Shown here: piece by piece, positions 26,551 to 35,490 of the stretch | Position numbering within the stretch: position 1 is the first letter of the stretch | How the letters are laid out: every line of letters begins with the position of its first letter | The notes under the pieces: generated by a model | Told to the model about the DNA's origin: nothing | Seen by the model: the letters and a program-made list of their open reading frames with translations, nothing else | The model's database searches: none | Translations under genes and position numbers: made by a program | NCBI GenBank assembly: GCA_013791955.1 | Contig: VMSW01000005.1 | Location: forward strand, 310,001 to 374,000 | DNA length: 64,000 bases | Source of the DNA: Propionicimonas sp. | Lineage (GTDB): Bacteria; Actinomycetota; Actinomycetes; Propionibacteriales; Propionibacteriaceae | Direction: 5' to 3'

Positions 26551-28047
26551 ATGAGTCAGCGAACTATTGGTGTGACCGAACTCGCCCTCCGCGACGCCCA
26601 TCAGAGCTTGATCGCAATCCGAATGGCCCTCGAAGACATGGTTGATGCCTGCGCGGACATAGATGCGGCCGGCTACTGGAGTGTCGAATGCTGGGGGGGC
26701 GCAACCTACGACGCTTGTATCCGATACCTGAACGAAGACCCCTGGGTGCGGCTGCGGACCTTCCGCGAACTGATGCCCAACTCGCGCCTGCAGATGCTGC
26801 TGCGCGGTCAGAATCTGCTCGGCTACCGCCACTACGAGGACGACGTCGTCCGGCGTTTCGTGGACAAGTCGGCCGAGAACGGCATGGACGTCTTCCGCGT
26901 CTTCGACGCGTTGAACGACCCACGCAACATGGCCCAGGCGATGCAGGCGGTCAAGGCGACCGGCAAGCATGCCCAGGGCACCATCTGCTACACCATCTCC
27001 CCGCTGCATACCGTGGAGGGCTACGTGAAGCTCGCCGGCCAGCTGCTCGACATGGGCGCTGAGTCGATCGCGCTGAAGGACATGGCTGCACTGCTGCAGC
27101 CACAGCCGGCCTATGACATCGTCCGCGGCATCAAAGAAACCTACGGCGAAGACGTCCAGATCAACGTCCACTGCCACGCGACCACCGGTGTGACCCTGGT
27201 CTCGCTGATGAAGGCGATCGAAGCCGGTGCTGATGTGGTCGACACCGCGATCAGCTCGATGTCGCTCGGCCCGGGCCACAACCCGACCGAGTCCTTGGTG
27301 GCGATGCTGGAAGGTACTCCCTACACCACGAACCTCGACGCTGATCGGCTGATCAAGATCCGCGACCACTTCGCCAAGGTTCGCCCCAAATATGCGGCCT
27401 TTGAGTCGGCGACCCTGGTCGACACCGACATCTTCTCCAGCCAGATCCCCGGCGGCATGCTCTCCAACATGGAGAGCCAGCTGAAGGCCCAGGGGGCTGG
27501 CGACCGGATCAAAGAGGTCATGGAGGAAGTGCCGCTGGTCAAGGCCGACGCTGGTCACCCGCCGCTGGTCACCCCGTCCAGCCAGATCGTGGGTACCCAG
27601 GCCGTCTTCAACGTGCTGATGGGCAAGTACAAGGTGATGACCGGCGAGTTCGCCGACCTGATGCTCGGCTACTACGGCGAGTGCATCGGCGAGCGTAACC
27701 CTGAGGTCGTCGCGATTGCCCAGGCCCAGGCCAAGAAGGAGCCGATCACGGTTCGTCCGGCCGATCTGATCCCACCGGAATGGGACAAGCTGGTCTCCGA
27801 GGCGACCGCCCTACCTGGTGCCGACGGAACCGATGAGGACGTGCTCACCTACGCCATGTTCCCCGGGGTCGCTCCCGGCTTCTTCAGCACTCGAGATGAG
27901 GGACCGAAGAATGTCGGCAAGACCGCCGAGCAGCTCAAGGCCGAGGCGGACGCTGCTAGTGGGTCGGCGAATGCGGTGCGCGGCCCAATCAAATACAAGG
28001 TCTCTCTTGGCGGACGCGAACACAGCGTCTCGGTCGAGATGGCGTGA
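26551..28047 (+). CDS. Methylmalonyl-CoA carboxyltransferase 5S subunit
   Basis: 498 residues from the ATG at 26551 (AAGGA upstream), close to the 505 of Propionibacterium 5S. The N-terminal TIM barrel has TELALRDAHQSLIAIRM (metal-binding Asp), the carbamylated-Lys region ESIALKDMAALLQPQPAYD, and the metal-binding histidines in INVHCHATTGVT. A C-terminal carboxyltransferase-associated helical region follows. It moves a carboxyl group between the 1.3S biotin and pyruvate/oxaloacetate, coupling oxaloacetate formation to methylmalonyl-CoA decarboxylation in propionate fermentation without ATP cost. First gene of the transcarboxylase operon. Confidence 0.95.
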   Translation: MSQRTIGVTELALRDAHQSLIAIRMALEDMVDACADIDAAGYWSVECWGGATYDACIRYLNEDPWVRLRTFRELMPNSRLQMLLRGQNLLGYRHYEDDVVRRFVDKSAENGMDVFRVFDALNDPRNMAQAMQAVKATGKHAQGTICYTISPLHTVEGYVKLAGQLLDMGAESIALKDMAALLQPQPAYDIVRGIKETYGEDVQINVHCHATTGVTLVSLMKAIEAGADVVDTAISSMSLGPGHNPTESLVAMLEGTPYTTNLDADRLIKIRDHFAKVRPKYAAFESATLVDTDIFSSQIPGGMLSNMESQLKAQGAGDRIKEVMEEVPLVKADAGHPPLVTPSSQIVGTQAVFNVLMGKYKVMTGEFADLMLGYYGECIGERNPEVVAIAQAQAKKEPITVRPADLIPPEWDKLVSEATALPGADGTDEDVLTYAMFPGVAPGFFSTRDEGPKNVGKTAEQLKAEADAASGSANAVRGPIKYKVSLGGREHSVSVEMA

Positions 28048-28059
28048 GGTGAGTTGAAG

Positions 28060-29619
28060 ATGACTAAGAAACCAGAGTCAATGAAGAAGCGCACCGCAGC
28101 CCTGCGAGCTGCCCAGGAGAAGGCTCGCCTAGGTGGCGGCGAGGCTCGGCTGGCCAAGCAGCGCGAGCAAGGCAAGCTGACGGCCCGGGAGCGCTTGGAC
28201 GCGCTGCTCGATCCGGAGAGCTTCGCCGAGGTTGGCCTGTTCCGCCGCAATCGCACCGTCACTTTCGGGATGGACACCGCAGTGATGCCAGCCGACGGGG
28301 TGATCACCGGTACCGGCTCGGTGTTGGGTCGCCCGGTGCATGTGGCCAGTCAGGACTTCTCGGTGATGGGCGGCTCGGCCGGCGAGACCCATAACGACAA
28401 AGTCGTGTCGATGATGAAGGCGGCGTTGGAGAACGGCACCCCCTTCGTCTTCTTCAACGATTCCGGCGGCGCCCGGGTGCAGGAAGGCATCGACTCGCTG
28501 TCCGGCTACGGGCGGGTGTTCTACGCCAACGTCCTGCTTTCGGGTGTAGTGCCCCAGATCTCGATCATCGCTGGCCCCTGTGCCGGTGGGGCGGTCTACT
28601 CCCCAGCATTGACCGACTTCATCATTCAGACCCGCAAGGCCCACATGTTCATCACTGGGCCGAATGTGATCAAGCAGGTCACCGGTGAGGACGTCACCCA
28701 GGATCAGCTCGGCGGCGCCGACACTCACATGGCAGTCTCCGGGGTGAACAGCTTCGTCGCCGACGATGACGAGCAGGCGATCCTGCTGGCCAAGAAGCTG
28801 CTCAGTTTCCTGCCGCAGAACAACACTGAGGATGCCCCGCTGGTCGAAGGTGAATACAGCCTGGACTACGACGAGGAGATCGGCGAGATCGTCCCGGTCG
28901 ACGGCAAGGCCGGTTACGACGTCCGCGAGGTCATCGGGCGAATGGTCGACTACGCCGACTTCCTTGAAGTTCAGGCCGGTTACGCCACCAACATCGTGGT
29001 CGGGTTCGCCCGGATCAATGGTCGCAGCATCGGCATTGTCGCCAACCAGCCGAACTCGCTGGCCGGCGTGCTCGACATCAACGCCTCCGATAAGGGCAGC
29101 AAGTTCATCCGGTTCTGCAACGCCTTCAACATTCCGATCCTCACCCTGGTGGACGTGCCCGGATATCTGCCCGGCGTTGCTCAGGAGTACGGCGGCATCA
29201 TCCGCCACGGCGCGAAGATGCTTTACGCCTACTCGGCGGCCACGGTGCCCAAGATCACGGTGGTGTTGCGCAAGGCCTACGGCGGCTCGTACCTGGCGAT
29301 GGCGGCCAAGGATCTGGGTGCTGACCGGGTGTTCGCCTGGCCGACCGCCGAGATCGCGGTCATGGGGGCTGAGGGTGCCGCGGCGGTGGTCTTCCGCAAG
29401 GAGATCGCCGCGGCTGAGGATCCCGAAGCCCGCCGGGCCGAGTTGGTGGCCGAATATCGCGACACCTTCGCCACGCCGTTCATGGCCGCCTCCCGCGGCC
29501 TGGTCGACGAGATCATCGATCCCGGCGACACTCGGCGAGCGGTGGCGATGGCCTTGGAGACCTTTGCCAACAAGCGCGAGCTGCGTCCGAGCAAGAAGCA
29601 CGGACTCGGACCGGTCTAA
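28060..29619 (+). CDS. Methylmalonyl-CoA carboxyltransferase 12S subunit
   Basis: 519 residues of the acyl-CoA carboxyltransferase beta family (tandem crotonase folds). N-half: AARLAKQREQGKLTARERLD-type start, SQDFSVMGGSAGETHNDKVV and FNDSGGARVQEGIDSLSGYG; the IIAGPCAGGAVYSPALTDF segment helps form an oxyanion hole. C-half: VDVPGYLPGVAQEYGGIIRH and RKAYGGSYLAMAAKDLGAD. It transfers carboxyl between methylmalonyl-CoA and biotin-1.3S. The ATG at 28060 is favoured over TTG at 28054 by spacing from GAGGTGAG. It begins 12 bases after the 5S stop. Confidence 0.94.
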   Translation: MTKKPESMKKRTAALRAAQEKARLGGGEARLAKQREQGKLTARERLDALLDPESFAEVGLFRRNRTVTFGMDTAVMPADGVITGTGSVLGRPVHVASQDFSVMGGSAGETHNDKVVSMMKAALENGTPFVFFNDSGGARVQEGIDSLSGYGRVFYANVLLSGVVPQISIIAGPCAGGAVYSPALTDFIIQTRKAHMFITGPNVIKQVTGEDVTQDQLGGADTHMAVSGVNSFVADDDEQAILLAKKLLSFLPQNNTEDAPLVEGEYSLDYDEEIGEIVPVDGKAGYDVREVIGRMVDYADFLEVQAGYATNIVVGFARINGRSIGIVANQPNSLAGVLDINASDKGSKFIRFCNAFNIPILTLVDVPGYLPGVAQEYGGIIRHGAKMLYAYSAATVPKITVVLRKAYGGSYLAMAAKDLGADRVFAWPTAEIAVMGAEGAAAVVFRKEIAAAEDPEARRAELVAEYRDTFATPFMAASRGLVDEIIDPGDTRRAVAMALETFANKRELRPSKKHGLGPV

Positions 29620-29628
29620 GGAGCCACG

Positions 29629-29889
29629 ATGTCAGCCACAGACGAGCAGTTGCTTGAGTTGGTGAAGGCCCTGACCGAGAAGGTGGACGGGCTGGAGACC
29701 AGGATCAAGCGCATCGAGGTGCTCAATCAAGATGTGCCCGAGGAGACCATGGTGGCCATTGCGGCCGCCGTGGCCGCCTACCTCGGTCATCGGGCCAAGC
29801 GCCGCCAGCGGCACTTCACCACTGGCCGGAACTGGGCCGCGAGCACCCGGCGCTCCCAACACGCCCACCACCCGCTGTACACGCGCTGA
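29629..29889 (+). CDS. Small transcarboxylase-operon protein (epsilon-like)
   Basis: 86 residues: an acidic coiled-coil start (LLELVKALTEKVDGLETRIK), a short Ala-rich helix around VPEETMVAIAAAVAAYLG, and a very basic tail (RAKRRQRHF, HAHHPLYTR). Similar small genes lie between the carboxyltransferase and biotin carrier genes in other acyl-CoA carboxylase or decarboxylase operons. An EETM-AIAAAVAAYLGH-type helix is also found in the small subunits of methylmalonyl-CoA decarboxylases. Probable role: assembly or scaffold subunit. It lies nine bases after 12S and 20 before 1.3S. Confidence 0.75.
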   Translation: MSATDEQLLELVKALTEKVDGLETRIKRIEVLNQDVPEETMVAIAAAVAAYLGHRAKRRQRHFTTGRNWAASTRRSQHAHHPLYTR

Positions 29890-29909
29890 GAGCGTGAAAG
29901 GAAAGCCCA

Positions 29910-30269
29910 ATGAAACTGAAAGTGACTGTCAACGGGGTCAACTACGACATCGACGTCGAAGTTGAAGAGCCCGACGTTCAGCTCGGCACCATCGTCATCG
30001 GTGGCACCGGTTCAGCTCCGGTGGTTCCGACTACCGCCTCAATGAGTGGTGCTTCGGCCAATGCGGTGACCGCGCCGTTGGCCGGCTCGGTGGCCAGGGT
30101 GTTGGTCGAAGAAGGCCAAGAGATCAAGGCCGGGGAGGTGCTGTTGGTGCTGGAGGCGATGAAGATGGAAACCGAAATCACCGCCCCCAAGGACGGCACC
30201 GTGTCCCGGATTCTGGTCGAGAAGGGCACTCCCGTGCAGGCAGGCGAAGGCTTGGTCGAACTCGACTAA
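29910..30269 (+). CDS. Methylmalonyl-CoA carboxyltransferase 1.3S biotin carrier subunit
   Basis: 119 residues (about 123 in Propionibacterium). An N-terminal strand region ([19 protein letters not shown]) links 12S and 5S in the complex. A Pro/Ala/Thr linker leads to a biotinyl domain with the EAMKMETEI motif, in which Lys85 is biotinylated. The domain has the usual [18 protein letters not shown] and [17 protein letters not shown] repeats. It carries the carboxyl group between the 12S and 5S active sites. GAAAGG precedes the ATG. Last gene of the operon; a family A repeat starts at its stop codon. Confidence 0.95.
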   Translation: MKLKVTVNGVNYDIDVEVEEPDVQLGTIVIGGTGSAPVVPTTASMSGASANAVTAPLAGSVARVLVEEGQEIKAGEVLLVLEAMKMETEITAPKDGTVSRILVEKGTPVQAGEGLVELD

Positions 30270-30349
30270 CCCTTCGACCCTTCGACCCTTCGACAGGCTC
30301 AGGACAGGCGAGCTCAGGGAACTTGTAGTTGGCTGAGCCCGTCGAAGCC
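30270..30349. repeat. Family A dispersed repeat after the 1.3S gene
   Basis: Begins at the base after the stop codon. CCCTTCGA occurs three times in tandem, then TTCGACAGGCTCAGG, a second AGCTCAGGGAACTTG, and the inverse arm GTTGGCTGAGCCCGTCGAAG. The arms can fold into a long imperfect hairpin that may end transcription of the transcarboxylase operon. Confidence 0.85.
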
Positions 30350-30408
30350 GATGGCGCCTGGGTAGTGATGCTGGCGCCAATGGCTGGCGGGTTTGCCACA
30401 CTTGCCAG

Positions 30409-30897
30409 ATGCGGATTCACCTAGGCAGCGACCATGCTGGTTTCGAGTTGAAGGAGCACCTGCGTCAGGTGCTGGCCAGCCGGGACGTCCTTGTGGTCGA
30501 TCACGGACCGAGGAGCTATCAGCCTGAGGATGACTATCCGACTTACTGTCTGCGCGTCGCCGAAGGGGTAGCTGCCGACCGTGAGGCGGGCGAACCGTCC
30601 CTGGGGATAGTGCTCGGCGGCTCCGGAAATGGTGAGCAACTCGCCGCCAACAGAGTGCGCGGCATCAGGGCCGCGCTCGTCTGGTCAGAGCAGACCGCCC
30701 AACTTGCTCGAGCCCACAACGATGCCAATGTGATCGCCATCGGCGCACGAATGCACACCGTCGAGTACGCCAGCGAGCTAGTAGAGATCTTCTTGGGCAC
30801 GCCCTTCAGCGCGGACCCTCGGCACCAGCGCCGACTGGCGATGCTGGCCGATTACGAACGCGACGGTGTCCTCCCACCGCTCCTGGGTCAGCGTTGA
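30409..30897 (+). CDS. rpiB: Ribose-5-phosphate isomerase B
   Basis: 162 residues, typical RpiB length, interconverting ribose 5-phosphate and ribulose 5-phosphate. Motifs: HLGSDHAGFELKEHL at the N-terminus (phosphate and substrate contacts), LGIVLGGSGNGEQLAANRV, where actinobacterial RpiB uses a catalytic Glu in GSGNGE in place of the Cys of E. coli RpiB, RAALVWSEQTAQLARAHNDA, and NVIAIGARMHTVEYA. It sits between two family A repeats with no partner gene. Confidence 0.95.
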   Translation: MRIHLGSDHAGFELKEHLRQVLASRDVLVVDHGPRSYQPEDDYPTYCLRVAEGVAADREAGEPSLGIVLGGSGNGEQLAANRVRGIRAALVWSEQTAQLARAHNDANVIAIGARMHTVEYASELVEIFLGTPFSADPRHQRRLAMLADYERDGVLPPLLGQR

Positions 30898-30922
30898 CCG
30901 CGGTTCGAAGAGTTTGCAGTTT

Positions 30923-30946
30923 GACCCTTCGACAAGCTCAGGGAAC
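30923..30946. repeat. Family A dispersed repeat, single half-element after rpiB
   Basis: One arm only: GACCCTTCGACAAGCTCAGG followed by GAAC, 25 bases after the rpiB stop. No matching inverse arm is seen nearby, so this is a degraded or solo copy. Confidence 0.8.
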
Positions 30947-31059
30947 TGGTGGGGGCGGGGACGGGCCAACTTTGGCCAGTTGGGTAGGTTGCCAGATTGC
31001 CTGGGGGGAGCTGAGGTTGTTGACTGGCGAGGCAGACGTAGGCGGATGGAAGAGGTTCG

Positions 31060-31833
31060 ATGATCGAGGTGTTGAGTGCCCGCCAGTTGGCTGCGGCGCG
31101 TCCGGCGGGGGAGTTCGTCGGGGCGACCCTGGCCGAGTTGCGGCGACGCACCGAGCCGGGCACCAACCTGCTCGAAATCGATGGCTGGGCCGCAGAGCTG
31201 ATTACCAAGGTTGGTGCGGTTTCCTGCTACTACGACTACGCGCCGGCCTTTGGCCGAGGACCCTTCGGCAAGGTGATCTGCACTTCAGTCAACGATGCGG
31301 TGCTGCATGGCCTACCCCACGACTATGTGCTCAGCGACGGTGACCTACTCAGCCTCGATTTCGCGGTCAGCGTGGACGGGCTGGTCGCCGATGCGGCCAT
31401 CAGTTTCGTAGTTGGCAACTCAGCGGCGGCGGCCGACCTGGCCATGATCGAGGCCACTGAGCAGGCGTTGGCGGCCGGCATTGCCGCCGCTGGCCAAGGC
31501 ACCCACACTGGCGATATCTCCGCAGCGATCGGTCAGGTGCTCACTGGGGCCGGCTACCTGGTGAACACCGACTTCGGCGGGCACGGCGTGGGCACCACCA
31601 TGCATCAGGATCCGCACATTCCCAACAACGGCCGCCCCGGTCGGGGCTACCGGTTGCGCCCGGGCCTGCTGCTAGCGATCGAGCCGTGGGTGATGGCCGA
31701 TACCGACACCCTGATCGTCGACGACGACGGCTGGACGCTGCGCAGCTGCACCGGCAGCCGGACCGCGCACACCGAACACACCATTGCGCTGACCGAGGAT
31801 GGGCCGCAGATCCTCACCTTGGCGCCGTCCTGA
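31060..31833 (+). CDS. map: Methionine aminopeptidase, type I
   Basis: 257 residues, removing N-terminal Met from nascent proteins. The metal site is complete: His in DAVLHGLPHD, Asp in LLSLDFAVSVDG and GLVADAAISF, His in GGHGVGTTMHQDP, Glu in LLAIEPWVMA and Glu in TAHTEHTIAL. The ATG at 31060 has AGAGG five bases upstream. It stands convergent to the SDR gene. Actinobacteria often carry more than one map; this may be a second copy, as no secY-adk context is present. Confidence 0.94.
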   Translation: MIEVLSARQLAAARPAGEFVGATLAELRRRTEPGTNLLEIDGWAAELITKVGAVSCYYDYAPAFGRGPFGKVICTSVNDAVLHGLPHDYVLSDGDLLSLDFAVSVDGLVADAAISFVVGNSAAAADLAMIEATEQALAAGIAAAGQGTHTGDISAAIGQVLTGAGYLVNTDFGGHGVGTTMHQDPHIPNNGRPGRGYRLRPGLLLAIEPWVMADTDTLIVDDDGWTLRSCTGSRTAHTEHTIALTEDGPQILTLAPS

Positions 31834-31855
31834 CCGCAAGGCACGGCTTGGGCGC

Positions 31856-32602
31856 CTACTCGCTGCGGCGAAACACCTTGTGGTTGGCTGCCTGGGCTAC
31901 CGGACGGATGACCAGGCGGTCGATGTTCACATGCGCGGGCCGAGTCGCCATCCAGGCGATCGCCTCGGCTACGTCCGCGGCCTGAAGGGGGTCGGGCACC
32001 CCGGCGTAGACGGCCTCGGCCTTGGCCTGGTCACCGCCGAAGCGGGTCAGGCTGAACTCTTCAGTGGCCACCATGCCGGGGCTGATCTCGGTGATTCGCA
32101 CTGGCTGGTCATAGAACTCCAACCGCAAAGAGCCAGCGATCATCCGCTCGGCCGCTTTCACCCCGCAATAGCCCGCACCGCCCTCGTAGGCGGCATCAGC
32201 TGCCGTCGAGGTGACGAACACCACTGCGCCACGTGCCGCGATCAACGCTGGCAGCAAGGCTCGGGTGACCCGCTCGGTGCCGAGGACGTTCACCGCATAC
32301 ATCTGTTCCCAGGCGTCCAGATCGGCGGCCGACACCGGCTCCAGGCCGATGGCGCCACCGGCGTTGTTCACCAGCACGGCGAGCTCGGCACCCACGGCCG
32401 CGGTCAAGGCGTCCACATCGGCTTGGACGGTGATGTCGCAGGCCACGGCCCGGCCGCCGATCTCGGCCGCCAGCGCCTGCACGCGCTCGGCTCGGCGGGC
32501 CGCGCAGATCACCTCGAAGCCGTCAGCGGCCAGCTGGCGCGCGGTGGCGGCTCCGATCCCACTGCTGGCTCCGGTGACGACTGCTACTCCACGTTCGCTC
32601 AT
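31856..32602 (-). CDS. Short-chain dehydrogenase/reductase (classical SDR)
   Basis: 248 residues. The cofactor loop VVTGASSGIGAATARQLA, the RR in CAARRAERV suggesting NADP(H) preference, NNAGGAIGLEPV, the catalytic Ser in VVFVTSTAADAA, and the YxxxK in GYCGVKAAERM are all present. The C-terminus NIDRLVIRPVAQANHKVF-type ending is common in actinobacterial YdfG-like SDRs acting on hydroxy-acids or serine-like substrates, but the substrate here is not known. The chosen ATG (32602) has GAGAGA nine bases upstream; an ATG at 32611 is possible. Confidence 0.88.
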   Translation of the reverse strand: MSERGVAVVTGASSGIGAATARQLAADGFEVICAARRAERVQALAAEIGGRAVACDITVQADVDALTAAVGAELAVLVNNAGGAIGLEPVSAADLDAWEQMYAVNVLGTERVTRALLPALIAARGAVVFVTSTAADAAYEGGAGYCGVKAAERMIAGSLRLEFYDQPVRITEISPGMVATEEFSLTRFGGDQAKAEAVYAGVPDPLQAADVAEAIAWMATRPAHVNIDRLVIRPVAQAANHKVFRRSE

Positions 32603-32668
32603 GGTGAGCATTCTCTCAGGGCCGGGCACCCAGCCACCGGTGCGGACCATCGCCGATAAGCTGGCGCC

Positions 32669-33418
32669 ATGACTTCAACGCTGATTCTGCTCCGTCATGG
32701 CGAGAGCGAATGGAACGCCCTGAATCAGTTCACCGGCTGGGTGGATGTCGACATCAACGCCAAGGGTGTCGCTGAGGCCGAACGGGGAGCTGAGCTACTC
32801 AAAGCCGAGGGCTTGCTGCCAGATGTGGTGCACACCTCGCTGCTGCGTCGGGCCATTCACACCGCCTATCTGGCCCTGGACGGCTGCGATCGGCATTGGA
32901 TCGATGTCAAGCGCTCCTGGCGGTTGAACGAGCGCCACTACGGTGCGCTGCAGGGCAAGAACAAGGCGCAGACCCTGGCGGCCTACGGCGATGAGCAGTT
33001 CATGCTGTGGCGCCGCTCCTACGACACGCCGCCGCCGGCGATTGCCACTGATGATGAGTTCAGCCAGTTCAACGACCCGCGTTATGCCGAGTTGCCCAGC
33101 GAGGCCCGTCCGCTGACCGAATGCCTGGCCGATGTCGTCGTGCGCATGCTGCCCTACTGGTACGACGCGATCGTGCCCGATTTGCGCCTGGGCAAGGTGA
33201 CTTTGGTGGTAGCCCACGGCAACTCGCTGCGCGCTTTGGTGAAGCACCTGGACGGCATCAGTGACGCCGACATCGCCGGGCTCAACATTCCCACGGGCAT
33301 CCCGCTGCTCTACGAACTGGACGATGACCTGCGTCCGGTGACCCGGGGTGGCCGCTACCTCGATCCGGCAGCTGCTGCGGCCGCGATCGAAGCAGTCAAG
33401 AACCAGGGCAAGAAGTAG
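32669..33418 (+). CDS. gpmA: 2,3-bisphosphoglycerate-dependent phosphoglycerate mutase
   Basis: 249 residues, interconverting 3- and 2-phosphoglycerate in glycolysis. Catalytic [18 protein letters not shown] (phospho-His in RHG), [34 protein letters not shown] and the second His in [15 protein letters not shown] are intact. Divergent from the SDR gene with a 66-base spacer. The gpmA-phoU-senX3-regX3 neighbourhood is the standard actinobacterial order. Confidence 0.96.
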   Translation: MTSTLILLRHGESEWNALNQFTGWVDVDINAKGVAEAERGAELLKAEGLLPDVVHTSLLRRAIHTAYLALDGCDRHWIDVKRSWRLNERHYGALQGKNKAQTLAAYGDEQFMLWRRSYDTPPPAIATDDEFSQFNDPRYAELPSEARPLTECLADVVVRMLPYWYDAIVPDLRLGKVTLVVAHGNSLRALVKHLDGISDADIAGLNIPTGIPLLYELDDDLRPVTRGGRYLDPAAAAAAIEAVKNQGKK

Positions 33419-33430
33419 CCACAGCTGGTT

Positions 33431-33486
33431 GGCCCTTCGACGAGCTCAGGGAACTAAGCACCAAGTTGGCTGAGCTTGTCGAAGCC
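33431..33486. repeat. Family A dispersed repeat between convergent gpmA and phoU
   Basis: A complete two-armed copy: CTTCGACGAGCTCAGGGAAC, a 10-base spacer, then GTTGGCTGAGCTTGTCGAAG. The outer 15 bases pair with one G-T. It lies 13 bases after the gpmA stop and 20 before the phoU stop, so it could act as a bidirectional terminator. Confidence 0.9.
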
Positions 33487-33506
33487 TCAGTGGGCTGCGG
33501 GGTGCC

Positions 33507-34172
33507 TCAGGCGACCGGCCAGTTCTCGCCTTCGGGCAACAGGCCGGTGATCACGTAGATCACCCGGGCAGCCATGATGACGGCGTGATCGGCGATCCGC
33601 TCGTAGTAGCGGCCGAGCAGGGCCACGTCGACGGCGGCTTCCACCGAGTGGTTCCACTCTGAGCTGAGGATCACCCGGAACTGGCTCTTGCGCAGCTCGT
33701 CCATTTCTTCGTCGCTGTCGGCCAGTCGGCCAGCATCGTGGGCGTTGCGTTCGTGCAGCGAGCGCCCGGCAGTGGTCACCATCTCCTGCGCCACTCGGGC
33801 CATCAAGGTGAAGTTGGGCACCAGCGGTTCGGGGACGGCATGCTCTGGGTAGCGCAGGCGGGCAATCTTGGCCACGTGGGCGGCCAGATCTCCCATCCGG
33901 GCCAGGTCGGCGATCATTCGCATGGCCGCCACGATCGTGCGCAGTTCACCGGCCACCGGGGCCTGTCGGGCCAACAGCGAGAAACAGCGGGCTTCGAGAT
34001 CGTCGTGGCGCCGGTCTATCTCGACATCAGCCGAGATGACTTTCTCTGCAGTGGCCAGATCGGCCCCCAACAACGCAGTGGTGGCGTCCTGAACGGCCAC
34101 CTGTACCAGGCCGGTCATTTCGACCAGGTCGGTTACTACGCTTTCAAGGCTCTCGCGGTAGTTGTCGCGCAT
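33507..34172 (-). CDS. phoU: Phosphate signalling regulator PhoU
   Basis: 221 residues from the ATG at 34172, which has a strong GGGAAGAAG ribosome binding site; longer in-frame starts are unlikely. Two PhoU helical repeats with metal-binding E/D clusters: DLARMGDLAAHVAKIARLRY and YYERIADHAVIMAARVIYVI. PhoU links PstSCAB transport activity to the sensor kinase and keeps the Pho regulon off when phosphate is plentiful. Here it is divergent from senX3, away from the pst block it should report on. Confidence 0.94.
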   Translation of the reverse strand: MRDNYRESLESVVTDLVEMTGLVQVAVQDATTALLGADLATAEKVISADVEIDRRHDDLEARCFSLLARQAPVAGELRTIVAAMRMIADLARMGDLAAHVAKIARLRYPEHAVPEPLVPNFTLMARVAQEMVTTAGRSLHERNAHDAGRLADSDEEMDELRKSQFRVILSSEWNHSVEAAVDVALLGRYYERIADHAVIMAARVIYVITGLLPEGENWPVA

Positions 34173-34368
34173 CTGCTTCTTCCCGTCCGGCTGCACCATC
34201 GACTGACGGCGCAATTGTCCCGTGTCTCAAGGGTAGATAGCCAGCGCCCAGGAGAGTCGGACGACAGCCCAACGACAGGTGAGCAGTCGGTGAAAGTTAG
34301 GCCAAGACCTGACCGAACCACCCGATTTGGTCGCGTCCGGCCAGATTTGCGGCCCTAGACTCCAAGTC
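34173..34368. promoter_or_regulatory. phoU-senX3 divergent promoter region with a PHO-box-like pair
   Basis: A 196-base spacer. On the minus strand TTCACC and CTCACC occur exactly 11 bases apart (within 34275-34296), matching the period of actinobacterial PHO boxes and suggesting autoregulation by RegX3. The match is short and the core is imperfect. Confidence 0.35.
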
Positions 34369-35490
34369 ATGACGCCGTTCGCCTGGGCCCTGCTGGGCTT
34401 TGTGCTGGGCGCCGCGCTGGGCGCCGCGGTGGTTTGGATGGTGATCCAGCGGGCCGCCCGCAAAGTTCGGGGCCAGATCGTGAACCGGCACCATCTCGGC
34501 GAGATCCTGGCACCGCTGCGAGCCGCTGTCGTCGTCGTATCCGAGGCCGACTTCGTGTTGGCCGCCTCCGCTTTCGCCCGCAAGCTGGGCATGGCGCGCG
34601 GTTCATCGCTCTACCCGGCTGAAGTCAGCGATCTGCTGGCTGATGCCCGCAAGGCCAAGCGGACCATGGAATGTGACCTGCGGCTGGTCGGTGCCTCCGG
34701 TGAACCGATGCAGCTGGCGGTGCGGGCCGTGCCACTGAGTAATGGTGCGGCCGTGATTGTCGGTGAGGACCGCTCCGAGGACCTCCGGTTCAGCGAGACT
34801 CGCCGTGACTTCGTGGCCAACATTAGCCATGAGCTGAAGACGCCGATCGGGGCGATCGGGCTGCTCGCTGAGGCTGCTGACAGTGCGGCCGGCGATCCCG
34901 AGGCCGTCCACCTGTTCTTGGGGAAGCTCACCAAGGAAACCCGGCGCCTGAACGAGTTGGTTTCGCAGATCATCGCGTTGTCGCGACTGCAGGCTGTCGA
35001 TCCGTTGCTGGACGCCCACGAGGTGGAAGTGACCCAGGTGATGGAAGCGGCGGTGGCCCGCTGTGCCGAGATCGCCGAGGCCGGGAGCATCTCCATTTCG
35101 GTGCAGGCCGAACCGGACCTGATAGTGATCGGGGATGCTGAGGAGCTGGAGACCGCAGTGACCAACCTGGTCCAGAACGCGGTCGCTTACTCCGAGCCAG
35201 GGGCTCGGGTCGCGGTGACCAGCGGGCTGGCAGACGACGGCCGGGTCGAGATCAGGGTCTCCGACAATGGCATCGGCATCAGCACCGAAGACCAGAAGCG
35301 CATTTTCGAGCGCTTCTTCCGAGTGAACGCCGACCGCAGCCGCGCCAGCGGCGGCACTGGTCTGGGGTTGTCGATCGTGAAACACGTCGCAGTCGCCCAT
35401 GGTGGCGAGGTGACGGTTTGGAGCCGGGTCGGTCGTGGATCGACCTTCACTTTGCGGCTCCCGCAGAGCATAGAAGGGGGATCTGAATGA
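34369..35490 (+). CDS. senX3: Phosphate-sensing histidine kinase SenX3/PhoR
   Basis: 373 residues. One N-terminal membrane helix pair (ALLGFVLGAALGAAVVWMVI), a PAS-like region (about 45-140), then the HisKA H-box FVANISHELKTPIGAIGLLA with phospho-acceptor His154. The ATPase domain has N-box LVQNAVAYSEPGA, G1 RVSDNGIGIS, F-box RIFERFFRV and G2 GGTGLGLSIVKHV. It phosphorylates RegX3 under phosphate limitation. Its stop overlaps the regX3 start (ATGA). Confidence 0.93.
   Translation: MTPFAWALLGFVLGAALGAAVVWMVIQRAARKVRGQIVNRHHLGEILAPLRAAVVVVSEADFVLAASAFARKLGMARGSSLYPAEVSDLLADARKAKRTMECDLRLVGASGEPMQLAVRAVPLSNGAAVIVGEDRSEDLRFSETRRDFVANISHELKTPIGAIGLLAEAADSAAGDPEAVHLFLGKLTKETRRLNELVSQIIALSRLQAVDPLLDAHEVEVTQVMEAAVARCAEIAEAGSISISVQAEPDLIVIGDAEELETAVTNLVQNAVAYSEPGARVAVTSGLADDGRVEIRVSDNGIGISTEDQKRIFERFFRVNADRSRASGGTGLGLSIVKHVAVAHGGEVTVWSRVGRGSTFTLRLPQSIEGGSE

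Noticed and set aside
26497-27558. Long open frame antisense to the 5S gene
   Set aside because: High-GC shadow of a well-identified coding region; His/Asp-rich shadow composition and no family.
28129-29601. Long open frame (490 codons) antisense to the 12S gene
   Set aside because: It mirrors the third-codon GC bias of a strongly conserved gene. It has no recognisable domain and no ribosome binding site.
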